From Fonticula alba (Eukaryota; Opisthokonta; Rotosphaerida; Fonticulaceae), in contig NW_009242971.1 in assembly GCF_000388065.1 (NCBI RefSeq), positions 1,863,426 to 1,891,599 of the forward strand: a stretch of DNA of 28,174 bases. Reading direction: 5' to 3'. A program made the position numbers and the translations under genes. Of the stretch, positions 27,749-28,174 are shown in pieces; positions within the stretch are counted from its first letter, which is position 1, and the number at the start of each line of letters is the position of its first letter. The notes beneath the pieces are model-generated. The model was not told the DNA's origin, made no database searches, and saw only the letters and a list, made by a program, of their open reading frames with translations.

Positions 27749-28174
27749 AGGGTCGAGGCGTGTCCCGAGTGGTATTGGCGAGCATCCGGGCCGGGGGCCG
27801 GCTGCTGGCCGCCGAAGAACTGCGCCTGGGGCTTGGGCGCGGCCACGCGCACATGCTGTGGCTGGCTGGCCAGCTGCTGGGCCGGGGCCGGCTGCGTGTG
27901 CTGGTGCATCTTCTGGATGGACCGGACCACGCACGCGGCCAGGTCCTTGAGCCAGCCGCGCCACACGGCGAAGGCGTCGCCTCCATCGAGGGCCGAAAGC
28001 CGGTAGCCGACCGTCATCAGGAGGTAGCGTTCGGCCGCATTCAGGTGGACCAGATCCACGCCGGACACCGTGGACCAGGCCTTGTTGGCGTAGGTGTGAT
28101 CGTCCAGATGCTTGGAGGCGATGGCCAGGCAGGCCACCAGCCGGGCAAAGAGGCTGATCGAGGCCGGCGGCACC
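26464..28174 (-). CDS. PHO80/PCL-type cyclin, 5' partial, Gln/His-rich tail
   Basis: The frame is open at the right edge, so the start and the first helices of the cyclin box are outside. Visible exons on the minus strand are 28174-27160 and 27063-26464. The cyclin-box part reads LFARLVACLAIASKHLDDHTYANKAWSTVSGVDLVHLNAAERYLL. This matches the PHO80-like family pattern (ASKxxDD, YxNKxWxxVSG, LNxxE), whose members bind and activate a Cdk. The rest, over 450 residues, is low-complexity: poly-Ala, poly-Gln and poly-His runs and Pro-rich segments, ending HYPVRGGRRP. A probable intron (27159-27064, GTGCGT...CACGCAG, branch TTCTGAC) has a length of 96, a multiple of three with no stop, so its retention would add 32 residues. 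Which Cdk it pairs with cannot be told. Confidence 0.88.
26908..26963 (-). repeat. Poly-His then poly-Gln run in cyclin tail
   Basis: Ten CTG on the plus strand (CAG codons) are followed by GTG-type codons (CAC/CAT). In sense order the tail has about nine mostly-His residues and then about ten Gln. Confidence 0.9.
27241..27322 (-). repeat. Gln/His-rich (CAG)n block in cyclin tail
   Basis: Interrupted CTG repeats on the plus strand encode, in sense order, ten Gln, then an HM-type break, then further Q/H runs. This is one of three Gln-rich blocks in the tail. The interruptions suggest an older tract than the pure CAG runs in the membrane-protein gene. Confidence 0.9.
27704..27746 (-). repeat. 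(GCC/GGC)n poly-Ala tract in cyclin tail
   Basis: About fourteen uninterrupted Ala codons on the minus strand occur shortly after the cyclin box. The DNA is a pure trinucleotide run, so length variation between strains is expected. Confidence 0.9.

Overview
The window is a GC-rich, intron-bearing nuclear segment of a eukaryote. The evidence is GT...AG introns with CTRAC-like branch points, CAG/GCN codon runs, dinucleotide microsatellites, homopolymer C tracts and two AATAAA signals. I see no operons, ribosome-binding sites or prokaryotic mobile elements. Gene content (a Rad53-type kinase with two FHA domains, ORC2, a PHO80-like cyclin, a PH plus PDZ protein) fits a unicellular opisthokont or relative. 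A Fonticula-like GC-rich protist would fit, but this is a guess and not an identification.

Layout, left to right. (1) 3-3884 (+): 3' part of an intronless gene for a repeat-rich, Cys-rich N-terminal, single-pass membrane protein. (2) 5188-7233 (+): an intrinsically disordered, probably nuclear protein with ten 8-residue repeats. (3) 7475-11674 (-): a ten-exon checkpoint kinase, 1035 aa, FHA - kinase - FHA, reconstructed here with every junction in phase. (4) 12573-15227 (+): a six-exon ORC2, 702 aa, divergent from the kinase across an ~0.9 kb shared upstream region that contains an assembly gap. (5) 16520-25206 (+): a nine-exon gene for a ~2397-aa protein with an N-terminal PH domain and a C-terminal PDZ domain. 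The long middle is unrecognised. (6) 26464-28174 (-): the 3' part of a PHO80/PCL-type cyclin with a Gln/His/Ala-rich tail. Its 5' end lies outside the window.

The kinase and ORC2 form a head-to-head pair joining the replication-checkpoint effector to an origin-binding subunit. The cyclin is a third cell-cycle gene, though not adjacent. The remaining proteins are low-complexity and cannot be placed in a pathway.

The strongest genome-level observations are two. First, the 5' splice sites are of the form GTRCGY: of 23 introns inferred, 21 have C and none has A at intron position +4. Second, long C homopolymers nearly always lie on the sense strand of the nearest gene and flip strand where transcription direction flips. 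Many very long antisense or alternative-frame ORFs exist, but they are artefacts of the base composition.
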